Shown: positions 10,722 through 23,496 of the stretch, piece after piece
Layout: each line of letters begins with the position of its first letter
Numbering within the stretch: the stretch's first letter is position 1
NCBI RefSeq assembly: GCF_963678635.1
Contig: NC_087069.1
Span: forward strand, 42,608,688 to 42,672,687
Length of the DNA: 64,000 nt
Reading direction: 5' to 3'
Source of the DNA: Symsagittifera roscoffensis
Taxonomy: Eukaryota > Xenacoelomorpha > Acoela > Convolutidae
Position numbers and translations under genes: made by a program
Notes under the pieces: generated by a model
What the model was told of the DNA's origin: nothing
The model's input: only the letters and a program-made list of their open reading frames with translations
Databases searched by the model: none

Positions 10722-11261
10722 TTGTTCCGACTTTCGATACGAAAGTAACGGAATATTTGTGCTCGGGGTGGGTTTTTTTTTTCTCCAGACAAATTTCGAC
10801 TTTTTAACTAGCCATTTTTGACGGAATTTTTTTATATCATTCGAAAGGTATTGTTGTCTTGAGCTCAAATTTGAAAAGATATTTCACCTGTGATCATTTT
10901 TCGTAAAGTTATGGGGGTTTAAAGATTGGATTGCCATTTTGGCCAATTTGGGACAATTAACGCGCGATATATTTCGCGCTATTAACGCGTAAGCAGCGGA
11001 GAGTTATTCCGTCTTAAAATCGTTCCAAATTGGTTAAAACAAGCTTATTTGCCATAATTGATTGGTTACAAGGAGCTAAATCTATCTATTTGTACTTTAA
11101 ATGGCGTGTGGGGTGATGATTTTATAAAAAAAAATTCAAATTTAAAAAAAAATTTTTTTAAATTTTATTACATTTAATTTTTTAATGTTATTACTGCTCC
11201 ATAAAACCTTAAAAGGCAGTCGGAACATTCAGGGCTTCGCCCTGATACGAGCAGTCTTGTT
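10722..11261 (+). mobile_element. Hairpin-ended repeat, copy C (near-complete, 540 bp)
   Basis: The left end is TTGTTCCGACTTTCGATACG, which folds with the following AAAGTAACGGAA. The right end is AGTCGGAACATTCAGGGC, then TTCGCCCTG and GAGCAGTCTTGTT. A 10-bp subterminal inverted repeat (TGTTCCGACT / AGTCGGAACA) links the two ends, and a perfect stem CAGGGC/GCCCTG lies about 20 bp from the right edge. There is no coding capacity. It is very close in sequence and length to the copy at 37242-37779. The architecture resembles non-autonomous Helitron/Helentron-type elements, but this is inference. Confidence 0.8.
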
Positions 11262-11324
11262 GTAATTGTGTCTTAGATTTTACAAATGAGCAAAAATAGC
11301 TTGTTGTTTTTGATTCGATAAACT

Positions 11325-11545
11325 TAAGCGGATTCCGCAAAGTGCAGTAGATTTCGCCAAATTGTAAATTGTAAGGTCATGATGTGAGTGGATTCCGCAA
11401 ACTTTAAGCGGACTCCGCCAATGTAGGCGGATCCGGCAAAATTGGAATTAATAATGTAAAGGATTTATTTTTGTTTTTGAATTCCGGAAACTGTTGTAGA
11501 TTCCGCAAAATATGTTCCGGATTTCGCAAAATTGGCTGCTTTGGG
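11325..11545. repeat. Cluster of GCGGATTCCGCAAA-like motifs
   Basis: About eight variants of the 14-mer GTGGATTCCGCAAA / GCGGATCCGGCAAA occur at irregular 25-40 bp spacing. The core GGATTCCGC is nearly palindromic. The spacing is too irregular for a simple satellite; it may be a decayed minisatellite or clustered binding sites. Confidence 0.5.
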
Positions 11546-11895
11546 ATCAAATCAAAATAGCCGTTTTGTGTATTCCTTTACAAATATGTTTTCAGCCTGT
11601 TTTTGAATGCACTTACAATTCACAAAGTACACCATTTGGCCTCGTAATGCATAGCGTTGTAGTAGTCTGAACGGTGTTGAGGTTTTCATACAAAAATCTG
11701 AAAAGGCTTCAAAGTTTTTGCCAATCTACTCGATTTGAAAACTGCTAAACTGGCTAGTTCAAAATAATGTAATGCGGCATATTTTTTCAGTGCTTATAAC
11801 AGATGAACAGCTATTTAATCTTCCCTCAGAACTTGTTCACAAGTAAATTGAAGCATGCTATTTTATCTTACTATTACGTCATCAGGCGCTAAAAT

Positions 11896-12021
11896 CAGGG
11901 AAGGATTCATGAGGGGGCGGATGCCCCTCTTTAACAGGGATTCAACACAAAGGCATTTATTGTGCTTAAAAGGGCGCAAGAAATCAATTAGGTCTATCGA
12001 AAAGTCTTACATCTGCCCTTG
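11896..12021 (+). mobile_element. hAT-type MITE, 126-bp internally deleted copy with 8-bp target duplication
   Basis: It starts CAGGGAAGGATTCATG and ends ACATCTGCCCTTG, degenerate forms of the CAGGGGCGGAT termini. An exact 8-bp direct duplication GCTAAAAT flanks it (11888-11895 and 12022-12029), as hAT transposases generate. The interior shares CAGGGATTC with longer copies. Confidence 0.8.
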
Positions 12022-15019
12022 GCTAAAATATTCATATTGTAATTTTCATAGCTTTTGAGGTGAAATTTTTCAAAAAAATAGTAAGAAAAAATCAATTGTT
12101 ATTTTTTCCGTAAACTTCATTATTTTAAATTAATTTTCTAAAACATTTTATCAAAAAAAAATCTCTTAGATTTTAAGTCGGAATAATCAAGCATTTGCCT
12201 TGTTATGAGTAGTTTTGATGAAAATTAATCTCATTTTAACAAATTACTTCTTTTTATTTACAAGGAAGTGAGAACCTGGAAAGAGCCTAACATTCTGCTT
12301 ACCTTATTAACGCCTCTTTCAATCCAATAATATAAGCTTGGCAGGCTTAAAACTCATTATTCAGCTATAATATAATCTGGTTCAATTTCTCTTGATAAAA
12401 GCTTCAAATTTTTTAAATAGAAATATCGATTAGAGCGAAAATTTCTGGCCAAACTTGTTGTCTGGCTAAACTTGTTGTCTGGCTAAACTTGTGGTCTAGC
12501 CTTACTTTCTGTGCAAACTTTTTGAAGTTTCAATGTTTGAAAGAAACATAAATTTCAAAACCGGACAGAAACCTTCAACGTAGGGTTTATTTTCAGATTT
12601 TTCGTGTTTATTGTAAATTCCAGGAGCCGGAACTTCCTTGGGATTTCTCAAAACACGCTGTTATGATTAATTTCGCTATAAATTTCAACAGAATATAAGT
12701 TAGTTAAAACTTTATATTAACGGATCAGTTCGGCAATAAATAACTTGAAGTTTTTTTTCTAGACGGTAATGACGTTCCCAGATTTTTGACACCAAAGTGC
12801 GTATGGAGTTATATACTAGTTTAAAAGATTTTCAATAAAGTTGCAATCTACAAGAAATAAATTTGTAATCTATGGTAGGGTATTTGACTGTTTTTTGGGT
12901 TAATCCGAAAAGTTCAGGTGATTTGATTGATTGAAATTTACACCAAATAACTAAACTCAGTATAAATGAGAATCGGTTACTCTAAAAGACGTCAATACAG
13001 CTCGTGTAACGGATAAATAAAATACAACACCACCTCTGGAGATTCCAGTTTCCTCGCCCGGAGAGTTTATTCTGATAATACATGGGCTGGGTACTTGCAG
13101 ATTATTTAATGGAACAATGCAAATCGCAGAATTCTTTTTTCTTGAAAAGTTTTCTACAAAAAAATTTTCTGTTCTTCTTCGTAAAATATTAGCGTGTTAT
13201 TTTTTTTCACAAAAAATTCGGTTAATTGTTATTGTTAGAAAATTGGATTACTTTTTGAAAAAAATTCATTCACTTGTTTTTTTCACTATGAAATATAAAA
13301 AAAATTTAAATGTGAAGAAATTGCGTTGCTAAGTTCACTTTAATGTTTTTCTGTTTTGGTTTCCACAACAAAGTTTGCCGGCTGCACTCATGCGGTTGCG
13401 TGAACAATAAATTCGCCTTTCTCAACGTTCGGCTAAGTCGCATTAAGACCCAGCATAGTTCATTTTGTCCGGTGGGTTTTTGGCTGAAATTTGGTTGTTC
13501 AATTATTGTTTTACTTCAAGCGAATTTAACGCTCTTCTAAGCAATGTCACTCAAACAATGCTATCTAAACTAGTTGAGATATGATTACTACTAACCAAAT
13601 AAATCTCAAATGTACTAACCAGAAAAGAAGGCTGTTACTTACCAGGAACCCGCAATGTTTGGTCAAAATCTAATTAAAGATAAAATAGTGGATAGTTGTT
13701 GGGTTGGAGGGCCACGAAAGCTCGTATTTCTTTAAGCTATCTGTTGGAAATTTTAGGTTCATATACCTCCAATGACCGAGGATAAATCATAAAATTTGAC
13801 CAATTTTTTTGACACCGCTATTTTTGGGTCAATGGACGACTTTAAACAGTTCAATCCTCTGACAATTTTCATGAGTCCTATAACAATTGAAATTTTAAAA
13901 ATCAAAATAAATTTGGTGCAACCAAATAGAAAATGATTAGAAAATAGTAATAAATGATTTTTTTATATATATAAAAGAACTCGAATCGGTAAAATGATTC
14001 AACTGACACCGCGGTCTAATTGAGTGTCATTAGCTTTTCTAACTGAGAAGAAGAATGCTAATCTAAGGACGAATTTAAAGTGCTTTTGGGATTCGACTTC
14101 TCAAAAAATGCGTGGGAATGAAAGCTTAGTCTTATTAACTTTATATTTCATTTTGGCTATTCTTTTTCACTTTCAATGGTTTCTTTTTTTATATATTTTT
14201 TCTTTTTTTAGCTCACTTGGGGTCATTTTGTTTGACTTTAATTCATCTGTGGAGAGATATGTTCAAAGTCAATTAAGAGTCTCAAGATTTATAGGCACTT
14301 TTAATTGTTTTATTCTTCAAAAAGGTTCATAAATATTCAATTCAATGTTTTCAAACCAAACTGGAAACACGGATGAACAAAAAGTTTTTGATTAATTTCT
14401 CAACAGAAAAAAATAAGAAAAATATGAGAAAAAATTCATGGAGTAAAATCTAAGAAACGAGTTTTTTTGTTAAAAAAAACGTTAACAAGGTAAACCTTTT
14501 CGCATAAAAGTTGTTATAAGACCATTACTTGCTTTTTTGTTAAAACGTGCACCAATGTATAGCGAATCTTTTCTCTTGAAACAGTATATTTTCTTCTCAA
14601 ATGATATCAACAAATTTTGTGAACGAATAGTGAAGATTTTCAGAACTATGAGTGATGTTAACATCGCACTGAACTATTTTGCACCAAGTTTATGATAAAA
14701 CATCAAACGGTAAATCTTATGGAAAACATACTAAGCAAAACTTGGAAGAAAAATGTAGATTATGTACAATAACGCAAGTTTTTTCTTGAGATACTAAAAA
14801 TTAAATGGTGAAAAAAACAGAAAAAATTATACTTGATTGTAAGTAGCTCATCATATACCGACCAGACTGGTTCGAAAAACAAACTTCAAAATACAGAAAC
14901 CCATTAAAATATCGGAAAAAACTGCATTTTTACAAAATTTTGTATTCCTTTTTACCTACTAGACATAAAAATTTGCAGATTTTTCAGAAGCACAATTAAC
15001 AATTTGAAAACCGATGACA
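12022..15019. other. Mostly non-coding stretch
   Basis: The only structure I see is a three-unit tandem repeat of about 18 bp (TCTGGCTAAACTTGTTG) near 12450-12500. Short ORFs here, including those near 13120-13540 and 14024-14332, have no recognisable composition or motif. Confidence 0.5.
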
Positions 15020-15180
15020 CGCGATGAGAAATTGATACCTCATCTTGCTTCAACTAATTTAAAAAATTTCAATTTTAATTACCACTCAATATTGCTGTGA
15101 CAGCACATTTAAGTGGTAAAAATAAAGTTGAAATTTTTTTTAGTAGTTGAATTAGGTTGAGGGATTGATCTCTCATTGCG
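15020..15180. repeat. Long imperfect fold-back, about 160 bp
   Basis: The left arm runs from CGCGATGAGAAATTGAT to TTAATTACCACT and the right arm from AGTGGTAAAAATAAAG to TGATCTCTCATTGCG. They pair with mismatches over about 65 bp around a loop of about 25 bp. Its size is similar to the fold-backs at 8990 and 44719, but the sequence differs. It could be a fold-back element or a small-RNA precursor. Confidence 0.6.
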
Positions 15181-16272
15181 GGTCATTCGTAGACTTAAAA
15201 TTGTGTGTCTTCTAACTTGGAGAACGTTTCAAATCTTTTTCTCGAATCCAATTACGTCTCGAGGGATTCAATAATGTGCCAGGGTTGAAGTCCCGCCGTT
15301 GATTATCGCTTTTTCTGTAGTATCTCTGTGATCACTATTTTCCACCGCTGATTCATGTATAATTCAGAATTTGTTGCATAGATAAACCTGCGATTTTTCA
15401 GAGCTATTTCAGTAATGATTCCGCAGAAAATCATCGCTAAAACTTAAGAAGTTTTAACTCATTTTGGTAGCCTTCAAATGAGAGCTATAGGTGAAAAGCT
15501 CTTTAGCTTTAGTTAATACAGGATTGATAGCTAAGAAGCAGCATACAGGTCTGTCAATCTCAAAATTAGGGGATCGAACCAATGTTAGAGCACTAATTTT
15601 TCTCATTTTGATAGGTTTTTTATCGCTATTTCATCGCTGAAAATAAGCCAAACTAGCTATATTTATCGATAAAATTTGCTATTGTGGCAATGAACATCGA
15701 TAATTCATCAATGGTGATCGCTGTTTTTTTTTTCACTTTTTTATCGCTAATTTTCAATGTGAGCTCAACCCCGGTGTTACACTTGAGCTTTCTTTGAAAT
15801 TTTTTTGAGGTAACTACGGTCTTGATTCGAGGTAGTTAAAATTAGCAGCAAAACGACGCAGACCCCAGGCCATAGTTATTTCTGTTCACTTCGTGAAGTG
15901 GTCTCATTGAAAGATACAGCAACACTTTTGCTAGACAAAAAAAACATACCCGCAGGAATTACAACCTATTCAAAACAAAAATTAACTGTATCAATTTTTT
16001 TTGCTCAACCGTAAGTAAATTGCAGGACGACACAATGCTGTATAATAAACACAACGCCTATATCAAGTCAAAGCTATATTCGACAGCTCCGACAATTTTT
16101 TTTTGTTCGAAAATATTTTTTGATCCTTGTAAACTTCTCGTCTGGCAACAGCGAACTTCAGAGAATGAAGTGCTAATCATTTTGAAGCATATAAACGATA
16201 AGCTCAATTCAATTTGGAACAAACACGAGTGCAGGATAAAAACTATTTTTGTTACGCTGGCCAAAAAAAAAC
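15181..16272. other. Non-coding stretch
   Basis: It contains short sequences resembling degenerate tRNA B boxes near 15285 and 15555, too weak to call, and a small hairpin CACTTCGTGAAGTG near 15887. No gene seen. Confidence 0.45.
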
Positions 16273-16784
16273 ACAAGACTGCTCGTATCAGGGCGAAGCC
16301 CTGAATGTTCCGACTGCCTTCTAAGCTCTATGAAGTAGTGATAACATGAAAAAATTAAATGTAGAAAAAAGAAGAAAAAATGAAATGAACTTTTTTTAAA
16401 ATTTGAGATATTTTGTAAAAACCATCACCCCACTGGCCATATAAAGTACAAAATGATAAATTTTGCTCCTAGTATCAAATCAATTATGGTAAATAAGCTT
16501 CCTTCCACCAATTTGGAACGATTTTAAGACGGATTAATTCTCCGCTTACGCGTTAATAGAGCAAAATATATCCCGCTTTATTCGTCCCAAATTAGCCAAA
16601 ATGCCAACCTTTACACCCCCATAACTTTACGAAAAATTATCACAGGTAAAACGCTTTTCAAAAAATGATTGATATAAAAAACTCCGTCAAAAATGGCTGC
16701 TTAAGAAGTCGAAATTTGTCTGAAGAAAAAAAACCCACCCGAAAACAAATATTCCGTAACTTTCGTTACGCAAGTTGGAATAAT
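16273..16784 (-). mobile_element. Hairpin-ended repeat, copy D (reverse orientation)
   Basis: Read on the minus strand, it runs from the TTCC...AACTTTCGTTACG start to the CAGGGCTTCGCCCTG hairpin and GAGCAGTCTTGT end (the left edge here). It retains the full terminal hairpin and most interior blocks, with scattered substitutions. Confidence 0.75.
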
Positions 16785-19500
16785 AATTAAACTGGGCTGA
16801 AAATTGTTATAAACACGGCCATAATGAAAAATCTCAAGCTTCCAGAACACTACCAAAAAAAAATGTGGATAAAATATTTGACCTCACAAAGTCAATATTT
16901 GTTGACGGTTTCAATTGTTTTCTCATAAAATATTGTTTGGTAGCCAAAATAGACCTGAATATAAAAGCACATCAAATTTCATTTTAGATTGCGTTAATTT
17001 CAAGAAAAACAGAAAAGTTAGAAATTCATTTTCAAAAAAATTGAAGCCGCGTTTTGTGCTCTATTTGGTTGCAAAGGCCAAACTTCTGAAAGTAATAATC
17101 TAAGGAGAGATAGCTGGTTTCTGTGCAATTAGCACAGAAAGATCCGACCGAAACAGATAACTTTATTTGGTTATTGGCTAGTTGTTATGTTTTTTATTCG
17201 TTCGACTATGTGCAGATCTGCAATAGAGCTAAAAAACAATAAGTCAATTGAGTACACTTGATTGTAAGAGTAGAATACGCATATATGACAGCAATTTTTA
17301 ACAAAAAATTCATCGGAAAAAGCAAAAAATAAAAATTTTTTGTAATTTTTTTCAATTTTTTGCAAATTTTTTTTTGGTTTTTTGAGGGTTTTTGCTTGCA
17401 GAAAAACGCTACAAAAATTTTCAAAACTATTTTTTTAGAGTAAGACTAAGTTTCTACGCGTCATTTGCACATCAAAAGCGCACTCGCTTACTTTTTGCCT
17501 CGAAGTTAGACCAAAAAGCCACAAGCCTAATCGTACCTCATTTTGCGTGGAAAACAAAAATAGACGAAGAAAAGCTAAAACACACCCAAGTACACGGTTC
17601 CGCCCCACTTCCAGTAGTCTGAACAATTCTCTTTGTCTTTTTGTCCTTGAACGTTTTTAAAATAGCTCAAATGTTTTCTCAAATATTTTTTCAAAACTGT
17701 ATGTATAATGCGCTTTGGTTATATTGAAAATCTCTAGTAAAATTTCTCAAGTAATAACTAAAAGAATAGAATAGTGATAATCTTTAGCAAGTTTTAAAAA
17801 TTTATCAAAGAGATATTTTAAGTAGTTCCGGGAGTCCATATCTGTTAAACGAGACAACGTTGGTTTCACTTTACAAGTTTGAAAAATTAGCGGATTCTGT
17901 TTGACAAAATGATATTCAAACGTTTTGAAAAGATAAAGACGAATGAGGTTATTTAGAAGATTAGCAGTCAACAATTTTTTCTGACCAGAGCGAGAATGAA
18001 ATATAATGAGTAAACGCAAAGAAGAAATTTTTCAAAAAAAGTCAATTTTTCTAAGAAAAAAAAGCGTTTAAAAATTGTCTGAGTCTCTTTTTTCAAAGCA
18101 AAAAATGATTAATCGGCAATTTTACAGTGCGTTTAAAACATTTTTATGTTCCATTCGCAAGTCGCAAAATGTACCAATAGGTAAATATCCGAGAAACTCC
18201 TTGATCTGCGACTGAACATGACAATTAGGTTTCTTCTTAACGGCCTAGAATAATGTTAATATAACCTCATGAATAAATTAACGATCAATTTTCAAATCAA
18301 TTGCTATTTTTATGGTTTCAATCTGTCAAGCTTAAGCTTTTTGTCATTTTTTTCATGTTTTTTAAGTTTGCAAAAATCGGTCAATTAAGACACAACTTTT
18401 TCGCAAAATGAACTAATGCGTATGCTAATTTGGGAATTTCCAGACAACTAATGATGGTAACTTATTGAATAAAACAGCTCCTGTATATTAAGAAACAATC
18501 AACATTGTTTGAAACACGACTGATGATCAAAGGTAATTTATTTGTAAGTAAACAAGATAACAATGCACTTGATGGGTAACAATTGAGATAAAAATGCACG
18601 AAACAAATCTAAATTTATACAAGATTTTTTCAATTCAGGTCAAACGGTTGGCTGCACTAAATTATCAGCAGCTTCTAAGTTACCAACTATTTTGTACTTC
18701 AAAAGGAAGAGATAACACGCCGAGATTGTAATAAACGCTCCTACATTATAGGTTAAGAAATGTGTTGTTATATCTTGCACATTATTGACATTTATGTGAC
18801 GTTTTTTTCCTGGCAAAAAAATGTCGCATCCTTTTTTGGAGCTTATTTACAGAAGTTTTTGAAAAAAGTTATTTTTTCAGCATCAAAAATCAGTGACCAA
18901 TATTAGTGAAAACATCAATATTGTCAATTTTACTAACTTGAAAGCAATTTATAACAAATTTAGATAAAACTGCGAATTTGATGAATATATTAGCTGTTTT
19001 CAGACGTTCATCACATGTGTTATAACACTGCAGCTAGTAAATTTGCCCGAGCCGTCCAAAATGTCCGGAAAGATTATCAGGTTCGCTTTTCAAATCGGAT
19101 GGGCACAAAATGTACATAGAGATTAAGTACGAAAAAGCAGACTGTCTAGAAAGCATAAGCGTCACTTTATGGAATGATTAATAATTTCTGCTGAAATTTG
19201 ACCCGTTTCTATGAGCTTGTATTTTTCCAATTTTTCTGTTAAAAAACTAAAAATGATCAAGTTTTGTTGGAAAGTATGGAAAAGAAGCTCCTTTTTTAAA
19301 ATTTGAAGAAAAAACTTTTCGAATTCACCTTCAAAGATTTGGTCGACAATCTAGTTTGATGTTTTTTAGATCTTAATTTCTTAACTAATCTATTATGTTA
19401 ACAGTTTTCGCTAATTTTTCGCCTAAAAGAGGAATCTGCCATTTGGGCACTGTGCCCTGTGAAGTACCCCTTTAATTGTGGAGGAATTGAGGGTATTATC
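16785..19500. other. Non-coding AT-rich stretch
   Basis: A small hairpin TTTCTGTGC/GCACAGAAA lies near 17117-17139. The overlapping short ORFs near 17171-17626 fall in low-complexity A/T sequence. No supported gene. Confidence 0.5.
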
Positions 19501-19833
19501 TCATCCAATCCTCCCCAGGTAGACAGATCCAATCAAACCTCCTTTCAGTTCCCCGCATAACAAAAAAAACCCTATACAGTGTATTAAGACCTCCCAGCCG
19601 AAAGCAAGTTCAGTCGAATCTGAATCATGATTGAACAAAACATGAAGTCGATATGTTGAATATGTATCCAAAACGGAATCATTATTGCCTACTTGGAATG
19701 GACGATTTGATACTTTTTGAAGAATTTCATTTAGATAGTGTTGCTTCCTCCAAAGATATATTAAATGTTTCTTATAGAGGTTCAAATTATTTTTTCTAAA
19801 TAAAGTACATACCTTATTTTTTAATGGAGTCAA
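19501..19833 (-). CDS. Uncharacterised 110-codon ORF, possibly an exon
   Basis: The ORF begins with ATG and has a basic, Leu/Tyr-rich N-terminal half. Its second half is richer in G+C than the surroundings and includes FQVGNNDSVLDTYSTYRLHV and a hydrophobic segment (EVLIHCIGFFLLCGELKGG) that could span a membrane. I recognise no family. A second GC-richer ORF lies at 19936-20121 on the same strand and could be a linked exon, but no consensus splice pair joins them convincingly. It may be a gene remnant or chance. Confidence 0.2.
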   Translation of the reverse strand: MTPLKNKVCTLFRKNNLNLYKKHLIYLWRKQHYLNEILQKVSNRPFQVGNNDSVLDTYSTYRLHVLFNHDSDSTELAFGWEVLIHCIGFFLLCGELKGGLIGSVYLGRIG

Positions 19834-20275
19834 ATTTTAATATAAGACTGGTTTTTATTCGTATTAATTTCGAATTTCAAAATGCTTGCTCATAAATTTA
19901 GTTATGTACGAAATTTCGACATTTGGCTACTCCGGTCACTTATATTGTTTCCTTTTAGAATCTAGAAAGAGAAATGAAATATTCGGCCAAGCGAGCATTA
20001 AGATAGCTGAAGGGTGGTATTTCTGTGAATAAATAATACATGGGTGACCGTAAACGGATGGATTGGTACTAGAGGTGGATTTGAGGGCTAAATTGACATA
20101 CTGAAGATGTCCTATTCGCAATGTACTTAGATAGATTAAAGTAGTTCAATGGATTGTAAGAAGCATTGTGAGAAGCATTGTTAGAAGATTCCATTTTTTA
20201 TTTTTAACTTTTTTTTCGGTCACAAACAGTCTTGAGATTTTGAAATTAGCATTTGAAATTTTAGCCTGTACTTTC

Positions 20276-21640
20276 TAAGTTGATGGCAGCGCTTTTTCAA
20301 AAATGTTTAGAATGCCAGACTTTTCCGGAAAATCTAAGAATTGCTAAAGTAATTCCAATACACAAAGAAGGCAACAAAAAGATCCTGCTAACTTTAGACC
20401 AATTTCTTTATAACCAGTTTTCAGCAATTTTTTTGAGAAGCTCGTTTTCATTACTTTGAACAACTTTTGATAAAAACAATGTGTTTAATCAATATAAATT
20501 TGAATTTAGATCAAAACGTGGCACTATTGATGCTATTGTATAGCTGATTGAGGAAATTATTTCATCTTGACATAGTCCACATTCGTAAACCTGAAATAAG
20601 CTTTTGACACAATTGACCATGGTATTTTGCTGGACGAATGCGAGTCATTTGGACTTAGAGGGCCGAATTTTAATTTATTGAAATCGTACTTACCAGAGAC
20701 AAAAACAATATGTATATATCTCGAAAAAATCAAAAGCTGAAAGATTTAGTTTTGCTGTCCCACAGGGATCAATATAGGGCCCTCTATAATCATCCTTACA
20801 CAAACTATACAAAACATAACAGAAGTCCTCAACAAGGTAGTAACATGTTACTATATGCTGATGATAGTCATAAAAACAACTTCTTCCTTGAATAGTCTAA
20901 AAGCAGATAACCATGAAGTCTTAAACAAAATTAACTTCAGTTAGCAAGCAATAAAACAGCACTTATGACACAAAAACATAAAAGGATGCTTTTGGAAAAA
21001 AATCAGGTGTTAATTCCTCTAAAGTTTCAAAAAAATGGTCAACAAATAGCTTGGAAAAACTCAATAGTTTCAAGTGACTTGGAATGGTGTTAAATGAAAA
21101 ACTGACGTTTGAAAAACAAAACAGCTTATTTAGAAAAAAATTAAGCCACAACTGTAGCCTTTTTTATAGACTGAGAAAACTGCTGACCAAAAAACAGCTT
21201 CTTTTGGTCTAAAAAAAAATATTCAGTCTATTTGCAAAATGGAATCCTCGTTTACGCATCAACTGACAGAACAAAATAAGAACACCAAAAATGCTGTCGA
21301 AACGTCTCATAAAAACCATGTCACAAAAAAAACATAGTTAATCAAAGACATAAGAAAACAATACAAAACTTTCACTCATAAACAATTACATACTTATGAA
21401 CTGCTAAAAGTTTTCTGCAAAAAGTACGGAGTGAATGCCAATCTGAAACTTTACAAACACTAATTACTGAAAAAATGCAACGAAAAATTTGAAATTAGAC
21501 AAATATAGCGAGATCTGTCGCAGTACGCACGGTGTTTGTATCAAAGCACTCGCTTGCTTCTAGAGTTCGTGTCCTCTTCAACCGTTTACTTTTTGTTCCC
21601 TTTTGTAACAGAAATGATATAAGTTTTTATTTACCGGGAA
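20276..21640 (+). pseudogene. Dead LINE reverse transcriptase fragment
   Basis: Translation across three frames recovers the reverse-transcriptase core in order: FPENLRIAKVIPIHKEGNKK and NFRPISL (palm entry), a Q-Y-K-F-E-F-R-S-K-R-G-T-I-D block, a fragment of the catalytic A motif with TIDHGILLDE-like text, RFSFAVPQGSI, and LLYADDS with the catalytic YADD. Many stops and frameshifts break it. The order matches CR1/Jockey-type non-LTR polymerases. It is not closely related to the LINE at 53.5 kb: that element has CADD and different flanking blocks. Confidence 0.75.
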
Positions 21641-23335
21641 CTGAAAACTTTCAACCAACATTTGTTTGATAAAAATGTTCAAACCAATAGTGAGCTGATA
21701 AGTAAGCTGTTTTTTAGGGTTTAATTACTCTGAATTTGCCTCCTTTCTTGTTTTTCGACAGTTTTTTTTGGGGATTCTGTTTCTGGTAAACCCCTAATCA
21801 CTGTTTCTACCAAACGGTAAGACTTTCCTCTTTCAGCTTTGGTGAGCAAATTGGGCTCTCATTTCAAGTTTTTCTTTCCCTTATCTACAAAGGTATCTAA
21901 AAACAGTTTCCAATTCTTGTTCTGAGATGTCTAAAAACAGGCTTAATCTAGTCTTATGGCGCTCTCTCAAGCGAAGTTTTTGATTAACTTCGATAACAAA
22001 AAATGACAAAAGTGGCCACTGCAACTTCCCAAAAAAATTGCAGTTCATTTTTTTATGTTTAACTCAAAGCGTCGAGGTTGTTGCTGCGATGTTGCTTGAA
22101 GCCAAAATTTTTCCCATCCCAAACCGTTATTCGGATTACCAAAAATGTTTCTCAATTAAAATCAACCTGTGCATAACTTTTCTAAAAGAAAAAGAAGAAA
22201 ATGATTGAGAATGACGTTTTTGTAACTGAAAATTGTGTAATTTTCATCAGTTTGGTTTAGATACCCAATTAGAGTTGCCAAAAGCTCAAGAAGGTCATCG
22301 CTTGGATACTATTCGACGACAGCCATTTTCAGCCACCTAGCCTTCAAATTGTTCTAACTGCGCATTGTGGCCAAAAATACTATAGCAGAGAATAGGGCAT
22401 AAAATAACCAATTTTTCATCAATACTTTTTGAACTATGCTCAAAGATGGCAAGAAAAAAACTGCCTCCTGCGAGAAAAATTTTGAACAGCCATTTTTGCA
22501 GACTGACACAAAAGAAAAAAGAAACCTGAAAACAAATTTAGAAAAAAACCGCATATAAGACCTTGAGCACGCCGCTGCTTTGCTGTCGTTTGAAACATTT
22601 TAAAAAACTTTCTGATCTAGAAGAAATATCTTATGAAAAAAATATAAATTATCTCAAATAAAACAACTAACGTATCAGGGTTAAAACCTTAACTGTAATT
22701 TCCCGACCTACCTTTTGATTTTTTTTTCAATCTTATCACACGCGCCATGTATAATAGAAAGTTATTTGATGCCTTCTGGTACCGATTCATCAAAAGCAAG
22801 TTGCTCGCTTTAATTTAATTTGAGTTGATTTCATCTGCCGCCTACGTTTTCGAAGGACAAAATGTTTTGCGCTTTCTTTATCCCAACTTGCGGTCAAAAT
22901 ACTGACAATTTCATTCCCCCATAACCTGGGAATAAATGATTTATCTGAATTGTTTTTTTTAGCATTAGATATTATTAAGTTCAAAGGGTATACAAAATTT
23001 TACCAAAAAAGCTACCTAAAAAGTTTACCTGAAAAAAATGCCGAGCACAAAAATTCTTTGAAATGGTTTTTATTGAGTTTTATTCTAGGACAACACTCTT
23101 ATAATTGATTAAGAGCTTGATAGACGATTGGCTTGAGGAGCTGATTTCAAATTGTGTAAGAGTTATTTTCTCTCAAACTCATCATGGAGGTTCATCATTT
23201 GTCTCAATAATACAAAAGTTATGTCTTTTGACCACTTTGAGTTAGCCGTTAAAAACTAAGAATTAGGGTAGGGTGAATTTTTGTGAACTAGGTACATCAC
23301 AGCAAGGCGGCAGTGGTCGAGTATAGTATCATACT
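21641..23335. other. Non-coding stretch
   Basis: Short ORFs near 22354-22554 and 22790-22984 have no recognisable features. No repeat assigned. Confidence 0.5.
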
Positions 23336-23496
23336 AAGGCGCGGATCTAGGCGTTTCTCGAGGGGGTGGGGCGAATTTTCGAAAAAATTTTGAAATGTTT
23401 ATCGGCCTTTTTTTTAGGTCGACCAAATTGATTTTCTGAGGTCTTCCAAATCACTATAAAGACCCTAGATTCACCAAACGTTCTGCGCCGCCACTA
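23336..23496 (-). mobile_element. hAT-type MITE, 161-bp copy with 8-bp target duplication
   Basis: Reverse orientation. The left edge reads AAGGCGCGGATCTAGG and the right edge CTGCGCCGCCACTA, both degenerate forms of the family termini. It shares CTCGAGGGGGTGG and AGGTCGACCAAATTGATTTT with the copy at 39703-40115. An exact ATCATACT duplication flanks it (23328-23335 and 23497-23504). Confidence 0.8.
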
